Below the pieces are notes generated by a model. It saw nothing but the letters and a program-made list of their open reading frames with translations, did no database searches and had not been told where the DNA came from. Shown piece by piece: positions 1 to 5,676 of a stretch of 6,143 nucleotides of DNA. The stretch is from DYRB01 sp041307765 (GTDB lineage Bacteria; Pseudomonadota; Gammaproteobacteria; Chromatiales; Chromatiaceae), in assembly GCA_041307765.1 (NCBI GenBank), contig JBFZCW010000377.1:1-6143 (forward strand), written 5' to 3'. The translations under genes were made by a program, and so were the position numbers. Within the stretch, counting starts at the first letter, position 1, and each line of letters opens with the position of its first letter.

Positions 1-93
1 GTTCTCCGCCGCGATGGCCGCCTTGGTCAGGGCGTTGAAGAGGGTGGACTTGCCCACGTTTGGCAGGCCCACGATGCCGCATTTGAATCCCAT
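1..93 (-). CDS. ychF: YchF, redox-regulated P-loop ATPase of the Obg/TRAFAC class (N-terminal fragment)
   Basis: This is the first 31 codons of YchF; the rest lies beyond the left edge. The translation begins MGFKCGIVGLPNVGKSTLFN and contains the Walker A loop G-L-P-N-V-G-K-S-T at residues 9-17. The start MGFKCGIVGLPNVGKST is highly characteristic of YchF/OLA1. Members of this family have a GTPase fold but bind and hydrolyse ATP; they associate with ribosomes and are linked to stress responses. The ATG at 93-91 is preceded by AGGA about 7 bases upstream on the minus strand (TCCT at 101-104). In many gammaproteobacteria ychF follows pth (peptidyl-tRNA hydrolase). Here only 376 bases separate it from the divergent guaA, so no pth gene fits and ychF appears to be first in its transcription unit. 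Identity is near certain despite the short length. Confidence 0.93.
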   Translation of the reverse strand, partial: MGFKCGIVGLPNVGKSTLFNALTKAAIAAEN

Positions 94-194
94 GTCGGTG
101 TCCTGGCGGGAAAAGGGCAGGATGCTACAGGATCTTTGTGGCTCGCCGCCACCGACTCCGACTGGCCGATTGGGCGACAGGGCCTGGGCGGGAT

Positions 195-229
195 GGCCGA
201 TTTCGGCCCGATGGGCGGCAGGACCGCCC
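195..229. repeat. Two tandem GC-rich hairpins
   Basis: The first hairpin has arms GGCCGA (195-200) and TCGGCC (203-208), which in practice leaves 5 bp around a 4-base loop. The second has perfect 6-bp arms GGGCGG (213-218) and CCGCCC (224-229) around CAGGA. Only 4 bases separate them. Neither is followed by a T-run on either strand, so they are not classical terminators. They may be chance structures in GC-rich DNA or part of a dispersed repeat; no function can be assigned. Confidence 0.3.
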
Positions 230-357
230 TCGACCCGACCGGGCGTCTTCCAGAAAGGTCTCTGGAACATGCTGCATCGCGGCGAGGGCACCGCACACCG
301 GACACCCGGGCCCACAGCGCGCGGCGGCCGGCGAGCGTGAAACCGAGCCCGATCTCC

Positions 358-391
358 TTTACACTCTGCCGCCGCACTGCCCCAATACAAT
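358..391 (+). promoter_or_regulatory. Possible guaA promoter
   Basis: TTTACA at 358-363 matches the sigma-70 -35 consensus at 5 of 6 positions, and TACAAT at 386-391 matches the -10 consensus at 5 of 6. The 22-base spacing between them is too long for a standard promoter. Either TACAAT is used with a weak -35 near 363-368, or TTTACA pairs with the poorer CCCAAT at 381-386 at a 17-base spacing. With TACAAT as -10, transcription would start near 398-399, giving a leader of about 70 bases before the guaA ATG. The position is sensible, but this is read from consensus only. Confidence 0.3.
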
Positions 392-399
392 CCGCGTAA

Positions 400-428
400 C
401 TGGTTGATCCGCGCCGCAGATTGACCAG
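400..428 (+). promoter_or_regulatory. Dyad/stem-loop in the presumed guaA leader
   Basis: CTGGTTGATC (400-409) and GATTGACCAG (419-428) are inverted repeats matching at 8 of 10 positions. As RNA, all ten positions can pair, two through G-U wobbles, around a 9-base loop. If transcription starts near 398, this stem would sit at the very 5' end of the guaA message, 41 bases before the start codon. It could stabilise the message or be a repressor operator; the sequence does not decide. It does not look like a known purine riboswitch. Confidence 0.35.
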
Positions 429-469
429 ACGAGCGCCCCTTTCCGCCCTCGGCCAGGGAGCCGACAGCC

Positions 470-2068
470 ATGTCCCCCACCGCATCCGCCAGTCACCCGA
501 ACATCCACGCCGACCGCGTCCTGATCCTGGACTTCGGCTCCCAGTACACCCAGCTCATCGCCCGGCGCGTGCGCGAGGCGGGTGTCTACTGCGAGCTGCA
601 CCCCTGGGACCTGGGCGGGGAGGCCATCCGCGCCTTCGCCCCCAAGGGGGTCATCCTCTCCGGCGGGCCCGAGTCGGTTCACGAGGCCGAGACCCCCAGG
701 GCCGACCCCGCCGTGTTCGCGCTGGGCGTCCCGGTGCTGGGCATCTGCTACGGCATGCAGACCATGGCCGCGCAGCTCGGCGGCGCCGTGGCCCCCGCCG
801 CCCACCGCGAATACGGTTACGCCCAGGTCCGCGCCCGCGGCCACTCGGCCCTGCTGCGGGACATCGAGGACCACACCAGCCCCGAGGGCTATGGGCTGTT
901 GGACGTCTGGATGAGCCACGGCGACCGGGTGGACGCCCTGCCCTCGGGCTTCCATGTGATCTGCGAGACGGCCAACGCCCCTCTGGCGGGCATTGCCGAC
1001 GAGGCCCGGCGCCTCTACGGGCTGCAGTTCCACCCGGAGGTGACCCATACCCGCCAGGGCAGCCGCATCCTGGAGCGCTTCGTCCACGAGGTCTGCGGCT
1101 GCGCGGCCCTCTGGACTCCGGGGCACATCATCGAGGACTCCATCGACCAGATCCGCCGCCAGGTGGGCACGGACGAGGTCATCCTGGGGCTCTCCGGCGG
1201 GGTTGACTCCTCCGTGGTCGCGGCCCTGCTGCACCGGGCCATCGGTCCCCAGCTCACCTGCGTCTTCGTGGACAACGGCCTGTTGCGCCTGGGCGAGGGC
1301 GATCAGGTCATGCGCACCTTCGCCCGCCACATGGGGGTCAAGGTGATCCGCGTGGACGCGCAGGAGCGCTTCCTGTCGCGCCTGGCCGGGATCACGGACC
1401 CGGAGCAGAAGCGCAAGATCATTGGGGCCACCTTCATCGATGTCTTCGACGCCGAGGCCGGCCGGCTCTCGAACGCCCGCTGGCTGGCGCAGGGGACCAT
1501 CTACCCGGACGTAATCGAGTCCGCCGGGGCCAAAAGCGGGAAGGCCAAGGTGATCAAATCCCACCACAACGTGGGCGGCCTGCCCGACACGATGAACCTC
1601 AAGCTGGTCGAGCCCCTGCGTGAGCTCTTCAAGGACGAGGTACGCAAGATCGGGGTGGAGCTGGGCCTGCCCTACGAGATGGTCTACCGCCACCCCTTCC
1701 CCGGCCCTGGACTCGGGGTGCGCATCCTGGGTGAGGTCCGGGCCGAGTACGCCCACACCCTGCGCCAGGCGGACCACATCTTCATCGAGGAGCTGCACAA
1801 GGCCGACCTCTACGACAAGGTCTCCCAGGCCTTCGCCGTCTTCCTGCCGGTGAAGTCTACCGGGGTGGTGGGGGACAACCGCCAGTATTCCGACGTCATC
1901 GCGCTCCGGGCCGTGGAGACCCTGGACTTCATGACCGCCCGCTGGGCCCACCTGCCCTACGACTTCCTCGACCACGTGTGCCGGCGCATCGTCAACGAGG
2001 TACGCGGCGTCTCCCGCGTCGTCTACGACATCACCGGCAAGCCGCCGGGCACCATTGAGTGGGAGTAA
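470..2068 (+). CDS. guaA: GMP synthase (glutamine-hydrolysing)
   Basis: This enzyme converts XMP to GMP in the cytoplasm, using ATP and ammonia from glutamine, as the last step of de novo guanine nucleotide synthesis. At 532 residues it is close to the usual ~525. The N-terminal class I glutamine amidotransferase domain (about 16-205) begins with ILDFGSQYTQLIARRVRE and has the nucleophile Cys93 in GICYGMQ and the His188/Glu190 pair in FHPEVTHT. The ATP-pyrophosphatase domain (about 220-410) has the PP-loop LSGGVDSS at 241-248, then FVDNGLLR, GTIYPDVIES and KSHHNVGG. The C-terminal dimerisation and XMP-binding region has HPFPGPGLGVRILGE and ends in ITGKPPGTIEWE. All key residues are present. 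The ATG at 470 follows AGGGAG (455-460) with 9 bases between. guaB, often upstream, is absent here. The stop codon TAA is formed by the left edge of the repeat element at 2066-2166. Confidence 0.98.
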   Translation: MSPTASASHPNIHADRVLILDFGSQYTQLIARRVREAGVYCELHPWDLGGEAIRAFAPKGVILSGGPESVHEAETPRADPAVFALGVPVLGICYGMQTMAAQLGGAVAPAAHREYGYAQVRARGHSALLRDIEDHTSPEGYGLLDVWMSHGDRVDALPSGFHVICETANAPLAGIADEARRLYGLQFHPEVTHTRQGSRILERFVHEVCGCAALWTPGHIIEDSIDQIRRQVGTDEVILGLSGGVDSSVVAALLHRAIGPQLTCVFVDNGLLRLGEGDQVMRTFARHMGVKVIRVDAQERFLSRLAGITDPEQKRKIIGATFIDVFDAEAGRLSNARWLAQGTIYPDVIESAGAKSGKAKVIKSHHNVGGLPDTMNLKLVEPLRELFKDEVRKIGVELGLPYEMVYRHPFPGPGLGVRILGEVRAEYAHTLRQADHIFIEELHKADLYDKVSQAFAVFLPVKSTGVVGDNRQYSDVIALRAVETLDFMTARWAHLPYDFLDHVCRRIVNEVRGVSRVVYDITGKPPGTIEWE

Positions 2069-2652
2069 AAAGGGGTCAGCTCCCTTTTTGCGCACATTTG
2101 GCCGTGCCGCCCCTTTGTAGCAACCGCCAGAAGGGATCTGAGACCCATCTAGCCGACCCCTTTTTAGACCAAGCCGCGGAGGACGCCCGCTGGATGCGGC
2201 ATGCCCTAGGGCTGGCCGAGCGCGCGGCGGCGGAGGGAGAGGTCCCGGTCGGGGCCGTTCTGGTGCGCGAAGGCGAGGTGATCGGCGAGGGCTGGAACTG
2301 CCCCATCGGCACCCACGACCCCAGCGCTCACGCCGAGATCTGCGCCCTACGCGATGCAGGCGAGCGGATGGGCAACTACCGCCTCCCCGGCACCACCCTC
2401 TACGTCACCCTGGAGCCCTGCCCCATGTGCGCCTCGGCCCTGGTCCACGCCAGGGTGGCCCGGGTGGTCTACGGGGCAGCCGACCCCAAGGGCGGCGCCT
2501 GCGGCAGCGTCTTCGACCTGCTGCCCTCCGATGCGCGTTTCAATCATGCAACGGAGGTCACCGGCGGCGTGCTGGGGGAGGCATGCGGCGAGCGCCTGCG
2601 TGCCTTCTTCCGGGAGCGGCGGGGACAGCCGGGGCGCGACACGAAAGGCTAG
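2059..2652 (+). CDS. tadA: tRNA-specific adenosine deaminase TadA
   Basis: TadA deaminates adenosine to inosine at wobble position 34 of tRNA-Arg(ACG), allowing it to read several arginine codons. Counting from the GTG at 2059 (197 residues), the zinc/catalytic motif is HAE at 91-93 (His91 ligand, Glu93 proton shuttle), and PCPMC supplies Cys121 and Cys124. WMRHALGLAERA, EVPVGAVLV and NYRLPGTTLYVTLEPC closely match E. coli TadA, so the enzyme looks intact. The start is uncertain. The GTG overlaps the end of guaA by 10 bases and lacks a clear ribosome site; residues 4-36 are then encoded by the inserted repeat element. The other candidate is ATG 2194 (152 residues), preceded by GGAGGA at 2178-2183 with 10 bases between; it would lose residues up to W45 that resemble the family N-terminus. 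TTG 2098 and GTG 2104 lack good sites. It probably shares a transcript with guaA, and converges on dapB, with both stops in one CTAG. Confidence 0.93.
   Translation: MGVKRGQLPFCAHLAVPPLCSNRQKGSETHLADPFLDQAAEDARWMRHALGLAERAAAEGEVPVGAVLVREGEVIGEGWNCPIGTHDPSAHAEICALRDAGERMGNYRLPGTTLYVTLEPCPMCASALVHARVARVVYGAADPKGGACGSVFDLLPSDARFNHATEVTGGVLGEACGERLRAFFRERRGQPGRDTKG
2066..2166. repeat. 101-bp element with inverted-repeat ends (REP- or MITE-like) inserted at the guaA/tadA junction
   Basis: The left end TAAAAAGGGGTC (2066-2077) is the exact reverse complement of the right end GACCCCTTTTTA (2155-2166); the match extends to 15 of 16 bases (TAAAAAGGGGTC-A/G-GCT). The outermost TA on each side could be a target duplication of the kind left by TA-targeting elements, with AAAAGGGGTC as the true terminal repeat. 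Alternatively it is a palindromic REP-type repeat; GGGGTC/GACCCC palindromes with A/T-tract edges are, from memory, common intergenic repeats in gammaproteobacteria. It carries no gene of its own. Removing 99 bases (element minus one TA) leaves guaA ending in TAG and the GTG at 2059 in frame with the TadA N-terminus. Repeat structure is seen directly; mobility is inferred. No second copy is visible in this window. Confidence 0.65.
2067..2089. terminator. Terminator-like hairpin after guaA, formed by the left half of the repeat element
   Basis: AAAAAGGG (2067-2074) pairs perfectly with CCCTTTTT (2082-2089) around GTCAGCT, and the 3' arm ends in five Ts. It starts one base into the guaA stop codon. 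The A-G-C-T symmetry makes it terminator-like on both strands, but the G:C part is only 3-4 bp, so it would be weak. If it works, it would reduce read-through from guaA into tadA, an essential gene in many bacteria. It may be simply a structural part of the repeat element. Confidence 0.4.
2178..2183 (+). promoter_or_regulatory. Shine-Dalgarno-like GGAGGA that would favour the internal tadA ATG at 2194
   Basis: GGAGGA lies 10 bases before the ATG at 2194, within usable range. It is also simply the codons GCG-GAG-GAC of the longer reading frame, a common pair in GC-rich genes, so it may be coincidental. It matters because the inserted repeat has separated the ancestral GTG start from the rest of tadA, and an internal start would bypass the inserted codons. 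Confidence 0.4.
2649..2652. other. Shared CTAG: overlapping stop codons of tadA and dapB
   Basis: tadA ends with TAG at 2650-2652, and dapB, on the other strand, ends with TAG at 2651-2649. The palindrome CTAG serves both genes, which overlap by 4 bases tail to tail. There is no room for a terminator between them, so transcripts from either side are likely to run some way into the opposing gene. Confidence 0.9.
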
Positions 2653-3464
2653 AAGGTCCGCAGCCCGAGCACGTCCTGCATGTCGTAGAGGCCGTTCGCC
2701 GTGCCGCTGAGCCAGCCTGCGGCGCGCACGGCGCCCTTGGCGAAGGTCATGCGGCTGCTGGCCTTGTGGGCGATCTCCACCCGCTCGCCCTCCCCGGCGA
2801 ACCAGACGCTGTGCTCCCCCACCACGTCGCCGGCACGGATGGTCTCGAAGCCGATGGTGCGCCGCTGCCGCACCCCGGTCTGACCCTGACGGCCGTAGAC
2901 CGCGACCTCTGCAAGGTCGCGTCCTAGCGCTGCGGCCACCACCTCGCCCATGCGCAGGGCGGTGCCGGAGGGGGCATCCACCTTGTGGCGGTGGTGCGCC
3001 TCGATGATCTCGATGTCCACCTCGTCTCCCAGGACGCGGGCGGCGATGTCCAGGAGCTTGAAGCAGAGGTTGACCCCGACGCTCATGTTGGGGGCGAAGA
3101 CGATGGGGATGTCCTGGGCCGCGGCGACGATCTCCGCCCTCTGCTCGGCGCTGAATCCGGTGGTGCCGACGACCGCCCGGCGCCCGGCGCCCCGGCAGAT
3201 CGCCAGGTGGCGAAGCGTCGCCGACGGTGCAGTGAAGTCGATCAGGCAATCGAAGGACTCGGTGACCTCGGCCAGGTCCGCTGCGACCCGGACCCCAAGC
3301 CGCCCAAGGCCGGCCAGCTCTCCGGCATCGGTACCGATCAGGCCGCTGTCGGGCCGCTCGGTCGCAGCGCCCAGGACCAGTCCGTCGGTCGCCGTGACCG
3401 CCTGAACCAGGGTCCGCCCCATGCGGCCGCCGACCCCGGCCACCGCGATTCGCATCTGTGTCAT
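2649..3464 (-). CDS. dapB: 4-hydroxy-tetrahydrodipicolinate reductase
   Basis: DapB reduces 4-hydroxy-tetrahydrodipicolinate with NAD(P)H in the diaminopimelate/lysine pathway, feeding peptidoglycan and lysine synthesis in the cytoplasm. At 271 residues it is the family's usual length (E. coli 273). The Rossmann N-terminus RIAVAGVGGRMGR has the G-x-x-G-x-x-G dinucleotide loop at 10-16. DAGELAG, CLIDFTAP, VVGTTGFS and NMSVGVN follow as in E. coli. The signature EAHHRHKVDAPSGTA (155-169) contains the catalytic His157/His158 region and Lys161. The C-terminal part has VGEHSVWFAGEGERVEIAHKASSR and ends DVLGLRTF. The ATG at 3464 follows GGAG (complement of 3472-3475) with 7 bases between; a second ATG three codons in is less well placed. 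The frame stays open upstream over atpD, but that extension is not DapB-like. The carA gene that often follows dapB is absent; instead it meets tadA tail to tail. Confidence 0.97.
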   Translation of the reverse strand: MTQMRIAVAGVGGRMGRTLVQAVTATDGLVLGAATERPDSGLIGTDAGELAGLGRLGVRVAADLAEVTESFDCLIDFTAPSATLRHLAICRGAGRRAVVGTTGFSAEQRAEIVAAAQDIPIVFAPNMSVGVNLCFKLLDIAARVLGDEVDIEIIEAHHRHKVDAPSGTALRMGEVVAAALGRDLAEVAVYGRQGQTGVRQRRTIGFETIRAGDVVGEHSVWFAGEGERVEIAHKASSRMTFAKGAVRAAGWLSGTANGLYDMQDVLGLRTF

Positions 3465-3508
3465 AGCGAGACTCCGTCTGAGGCCGCCGGGACGGCCAAA
3501 AGGGGGGC

Positions 3509-3538
3509 ATTGAACCGCAAAGGCAGGTGGGGCGCAAA
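3509..3538 (-). promoter_or_regulatory. Weak candidate dapB promoter
   Basis: On the minus strand TTTGCG (3538-3533) and TTCAAT (3514-3509) sit 18 bases apart, about 45 bases before the dapB ATG. Each hexamer matches the sigma-70 consensus only in part. The 173-base gap after atpD suggests dapB has its own promoter, but this candidate is weak. No riboswitch-like structure, including a lysine riboswitch, is apparent in the leader. Confidence 0.2.
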
Positions 3539-3600
3539 GTCCCGACGGGTCCTGACCCGGGAACTGGATCGCCGGCCCCGAGCTATGGAAGGCACCGATT

Positions 3601-3621
3601 GCCGGACCGATGAGGACCGGC
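3601..3621 (-). terminator. Stem-loop just after atpD, possible 3' end of the ATPase message
   Basis: GCCGG (3601-3605) and CCGGC (3617-3621) pair perfectly; inside them lies an A-A mismatch and two more G-C pairs. It begins 16 bases after the atpD stop on the minus strand. There is no U-run after it, so it is not a standard intrinsic terminator; it could protect the message end or be incidental. Confidence 0.25.
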
Positions 3622-3637
3622 TGTTGGCCCCTGGACC

Positions 3638-4258
3638 TCAGCCCACGGTGCGCCGGACCCGCACCGCCTCCTCGCGCTCCAGCTCCTCCAGTGCCGTGTC
3701 GATGGCGGCCAAAGTGGCGTCGATCTCCGGGAGCAGGACGTCCTCCATGGCCCGGGCCCGGCGGGCGGTGCGGGCATACTCCGCCCGCAGGCGCTCCAGG
3801 TTGGCGGCCAGGTCGGCCAACCGGACACAGTGCGGAATCAAGATCAGGAAGGCGGCCCTGCACGCATCGCCCTCCGGGCTGCGGTCGACCGCCTCCGGCG
3901 GCTCGGCGCCGAAGCCTGGGGCTGGCAACTTCGGCCACTGGGTCTCCTGGACCCGAACGCCGAGGACCGAGCGCTCGCTCAGGCGCACCTCCCCCTCCGG
4001 ATGCGGGGCAGGGGGATAGACGCTGAGCCCCTCCAGCCCGTGCCGGGCCACCGCGGCGCGCAGGGCCTTGCCGGCAGCGGCATAGTCGGCACGGAAGGCC
4101 GTCAGCTCGTTGGAATAGACACCCAGCGCGGCGAGGATCTCAGAGGCGAGAATGAGCCGCTTCTCGTCCAGGAAGCGGTAGCCCTCCTGCATCCCGACGC
4201 GTTCCTCCTTGAGCTCCAGGAAGGCGCTGTGGGTGGGGGTGGCCTCGCGGGTGGTCAT
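3638..4258 (-). CDS. atpD: V/A-type ATPase subunit D (central rotor stalk)
   Basis: Subunit D forms the central coiled-coil shaft of V/A-type rotary ATPases, turning inside the A3B3 ring and linking it to the membrane ring. The 206 residues match the family's usual length of about 200-220. The N-terminal helix has the D-subunit signature PTHSAFLELKEERVGMQEGY followed by RFLDEKRLILASEI (residues about 8-45). A less conserved middle section (about 75-125) follows, then a long charged C-terminal helix (about 130-200, DLAANLERLRAEYARTARRARAMEDVLLPEI) that would pair with the first as a coiled coil. The ATG at 4258 lies 10 bases after the atpB stop; GAGG (complement of 4267-4270) lies 8 bases before it and overlaps that stop, suggesting translational coupling. 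It is the last ATPase gene on this side; no subunit I or K follows before dapB. The symbol here means the V/A-type D subunit, not the F-type beta subunit. Confidence 0.93.
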   Translation of the reverse strand: MTTREATPTHSAFLELKEERVGMQEGYRFLDEKRLILASEILAALGVYSNELTAFRADYAAAGKALRAAVARHGLEGLSVYPPAPHPEGEVRLSERSVLGVRVQETQWPKLPAPGFGAEPPEAVDRSPEGDACRAAFLILIPHCVRLADLAANLERLRAEYARTARRARAMEDVLLPEIDATLAAIDTALEELEREEAVRVRRTVG

Positions 4259-4268
4259 AACCTTGGCC

Positions 4269-5651
4269 TCAGGCCTCCAGGTGGGCAGCGATCTGGGCGT
4301 CGCTCAGCCGGTGCAGCTCCGAGCGCGGCAACCCGCGCAGGGCCTGCCAACCGGCAGCCATGCTTTGATCCAGGCTGCGGGGCGCGTCCTGGTTCACCAC
4401 CTGCTGTTCGAAGACCTGGCCGAATGCGAGGTATTGGCGGTCAGTGGGGGACAACCCATCCTCGCCCACCACGCTGGCCAGGATCCGGGTCTGCTGGGCC
4501 TGAGCGTAGGCAGCATAAAGCTGGGCCGCGAGCGCCGGGTGGTCCGCGTGGGTCAGGCCCTTGCCGGTGCCGTCCTTCATCAGGCGCGACAGGCTCGGAA
4601 GGACCCGGATGGGCGGATAGAGGTCGCGTCTGTGGAGGTCGCGGTCGAGTACGATCTGGCCTTCCGTGATGTAGCCCGTGAGATCCGGGATGGGGTGGGT
4701 GATGTCGTCCGAGGGCATGCTCAAGATGGGGATCTGCGTCACCGAGCCCGCTACGCCGCGGATGCGCCCCGCCCGCTCGTAGAGAGTCGCCAGATCGGAG
4801 TACATGTAGCCAGGGTAGCCCTTTCGGCTGGGCACCTCGCCGCGGCTCGCGGAGACCTCGCGCAGTGCCTCGCAGTAATTGGTCAGGTCGGTGAGGATGA
4901 CCAGGACGTGCTTGCCCTCGCTGAAGGCCATGTACTCGGCGGCGGTCAGCGCAAATCGCGGGGTCAGCAGGCGCTGGGCGCTGGAGTCGCTGGCTAGGTT
5001 GAGGAACAGCACGGTACGGGCCAGGGCGCCGCTCCGCTCCATCTCGTCTCTGAAAAACTGTGCGCTGTCATGTGGGATGCCGATCCCGGCGAAGACGATG
5101 GCGAAGTCCGCCGCGTCCCCCTTGGCGCCGGGGAGGCGCGCATTGCAGGCGATGTCCACGGCGATGCGGTCATGGGGGAGGCCGCCGCCGGAAAAGAGCG
5201 GGAGCTTCTGCCCGCGCACCAGCGAGTTCATGAGGTCGATAGCGGTGAAGCCGGTCTCCAGGAACTCGGTCGGTGCCTGGCGGGCCGATGCCTTGAGAGG
5301 CAGCCCATCGACGCGAAACGCCTGCTCCGCAGCCAGCGGAGGCCCGCTGTCCAGGGGCTGTCCGACCCCGTTGAAGACCCGGCCCAGAAGCCCCGGACCG
5401 ACGCGAAAGCGCAGCGGCTCGCCGAAGAAGCGCACCCGGGTCCCCTGCAGGGCAAGCCCTGCGGTGTCGTCGAGCATCTCCACGGTCACCGATGCCTCGT
5501 CCAGGGCGGCGACCCGCCCCAGACGCCGCCGCCCGTCGGCGGACTCGATCTCGACCGCCTCGTTGAGTCCGACGTCGACGCTGCGCTGCAGGAAGAGCAG
5601 TGGCCCCTCGGCGCGCTCGGCGATCTCCTCTCCGATCAATCTGGCGTACAT
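4269..5651 (-). CDS. atpB: V/A-type ATPase subunit B (non-catalytic)
   Basis: Subunit B alternates with catalytic subunit A in the A3B3 head of V/A-type rotary ATPases on the cytoplasmic side of the membrane. At 460 residues it has the family's normal size. An N-terminal beta-barrel (about 1-75) is followed by the nucleotide-binding fold. Where a catalytic subunit has a P-loop, this one reads FSGGGLPHDRIA (153-164), the degenerate version typical of B subunits, so it should not hydrolyse ATP itself. Further signatures are GRVFNGVGQPLD (90-101), FLNLASDSSAQRLLTPR, VILTDLTNYCEALREVSASR, KGYPGYMYSDLATLYERAGRI (about 277-297) and PSDDITHPIPDLTGYITEGQI (about 313-333). The ATG at 5651 is preceded by AGGA (complement of 5661-5664) with 9 bases between. 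It lies 25 bases after the atpA stop and 10 bases before atpD, so the three genes form one operon. The symbol means the V/A-type B subunit. Confidence 0.97.
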   Translation of the reverse strand: MYARLIGEEIAERAEGPLLFLQRSVDVGLNEAVEIESADGRRRLGRVAALDEASVTVEMLDDTAGLALQGTRVRFFGEPLRFRVGPGLLGRVFNGVGQPLDSGPPLAAEQAFRVDGLPLKASARQAPTEFLETGFTAIDLMNSLVRGQKLPLFSGGGLPHDRIAVDIACNARLPGAKGDAADFAIVFAGIGIPHDSAQFFRDEMERSGALARTVLFLNLASDSSAQRLLTPRFALTAAEYMAFSEGKHVLVILTDLTNYCEALREVSASRGEVPSRKGYPGYMYSDLATLYERAGRIRGVAGSVTQIPILSMPSDDITHPIPDLTGYITEGQIVLDRDLHRRDLYPPIRVLPSLSRLMKDGTGKGLTHADHPALAAQLYAAYAQAQQTRILASVVGEDGLSPTDRQYLAFGQVFEQQVVNQDAPRSLDQSMAAGWQALRGLPRSELHRLSDAQIAAHLEA

Positions 5652-5676
5652 GACTGTAGATCCTGTCCCGTTATCC

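Larger units (their letters stand above)
94..469. other. Divergent intergenic region between ychF and guaA
   Basis: This 376-base stretch separates the two divergent starts. I see no convincing gene: the open frames here are short and GC-driven, and their translations resemble no family I recognise. It holds an imperfect local duplication (TGGCCGATT at 163-171 and again at 194-202, each followed by a GGGCG-A/G-CAGG motif), two adjacent hairpins (195-208 and 213-229), a possible guaA promoter around 358-391, and a dyad at 400-428 in the presumed guaA leader. A clear promoter for ychF is not visible; the best -10-like hexamer (TAGCAT, minus strand 127-122) has no good -35 partner. Confidence 0.7.

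Noticed and set aside
94..469. A small gene or purine riboswitch in the ychF-guaA gap
   Set aside because: Open frames here are short and unlike known proteins, and no purine-riboswitch core is recognisable; only the 400-428 dyad stands out.
359..2095. A 578-codon open frame on the minus strand, antisense to all of guaA
   Set aside because: Its translation is low in complexity (rich in G, A, V, D, H, Q), resembles no family, and is what the complement of a GC3-rich gene produces. guaA on the plus strand is unambiguous.
2876..2890. A GGTCTGACC-like motif within dapB resembling the repeat at 2066-2166
   Set aside because: It is short, lies in conserved coding sequence, and lacks the A/T-tract edges of the element, so chance is the better explanation.
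2347..3537. A 396-codon minus-strand frame overlapping dapB and tadA
   Set aside because: It is an Arg/Gly/Pro-rich shadow of dapB in another frame; dapB has all its family motifs.
3465..3637. A possible lysine riboswitch before dapB
   Set aside because: The gap is short and contains only small GC-rich hairpins (such as GGCCG 3482-3486 with CGGCC 3493-3497); I could not recognise the conserved lysine-riboswitch core.
3465..3938. An N-terminal extension of the dapB frame by about 158 codons
   Set aside because: The extra sequence lies over atpD in another frame and is not DapB-like; the ATG at 3464 has a good ribosome site and gives the usual protein length.
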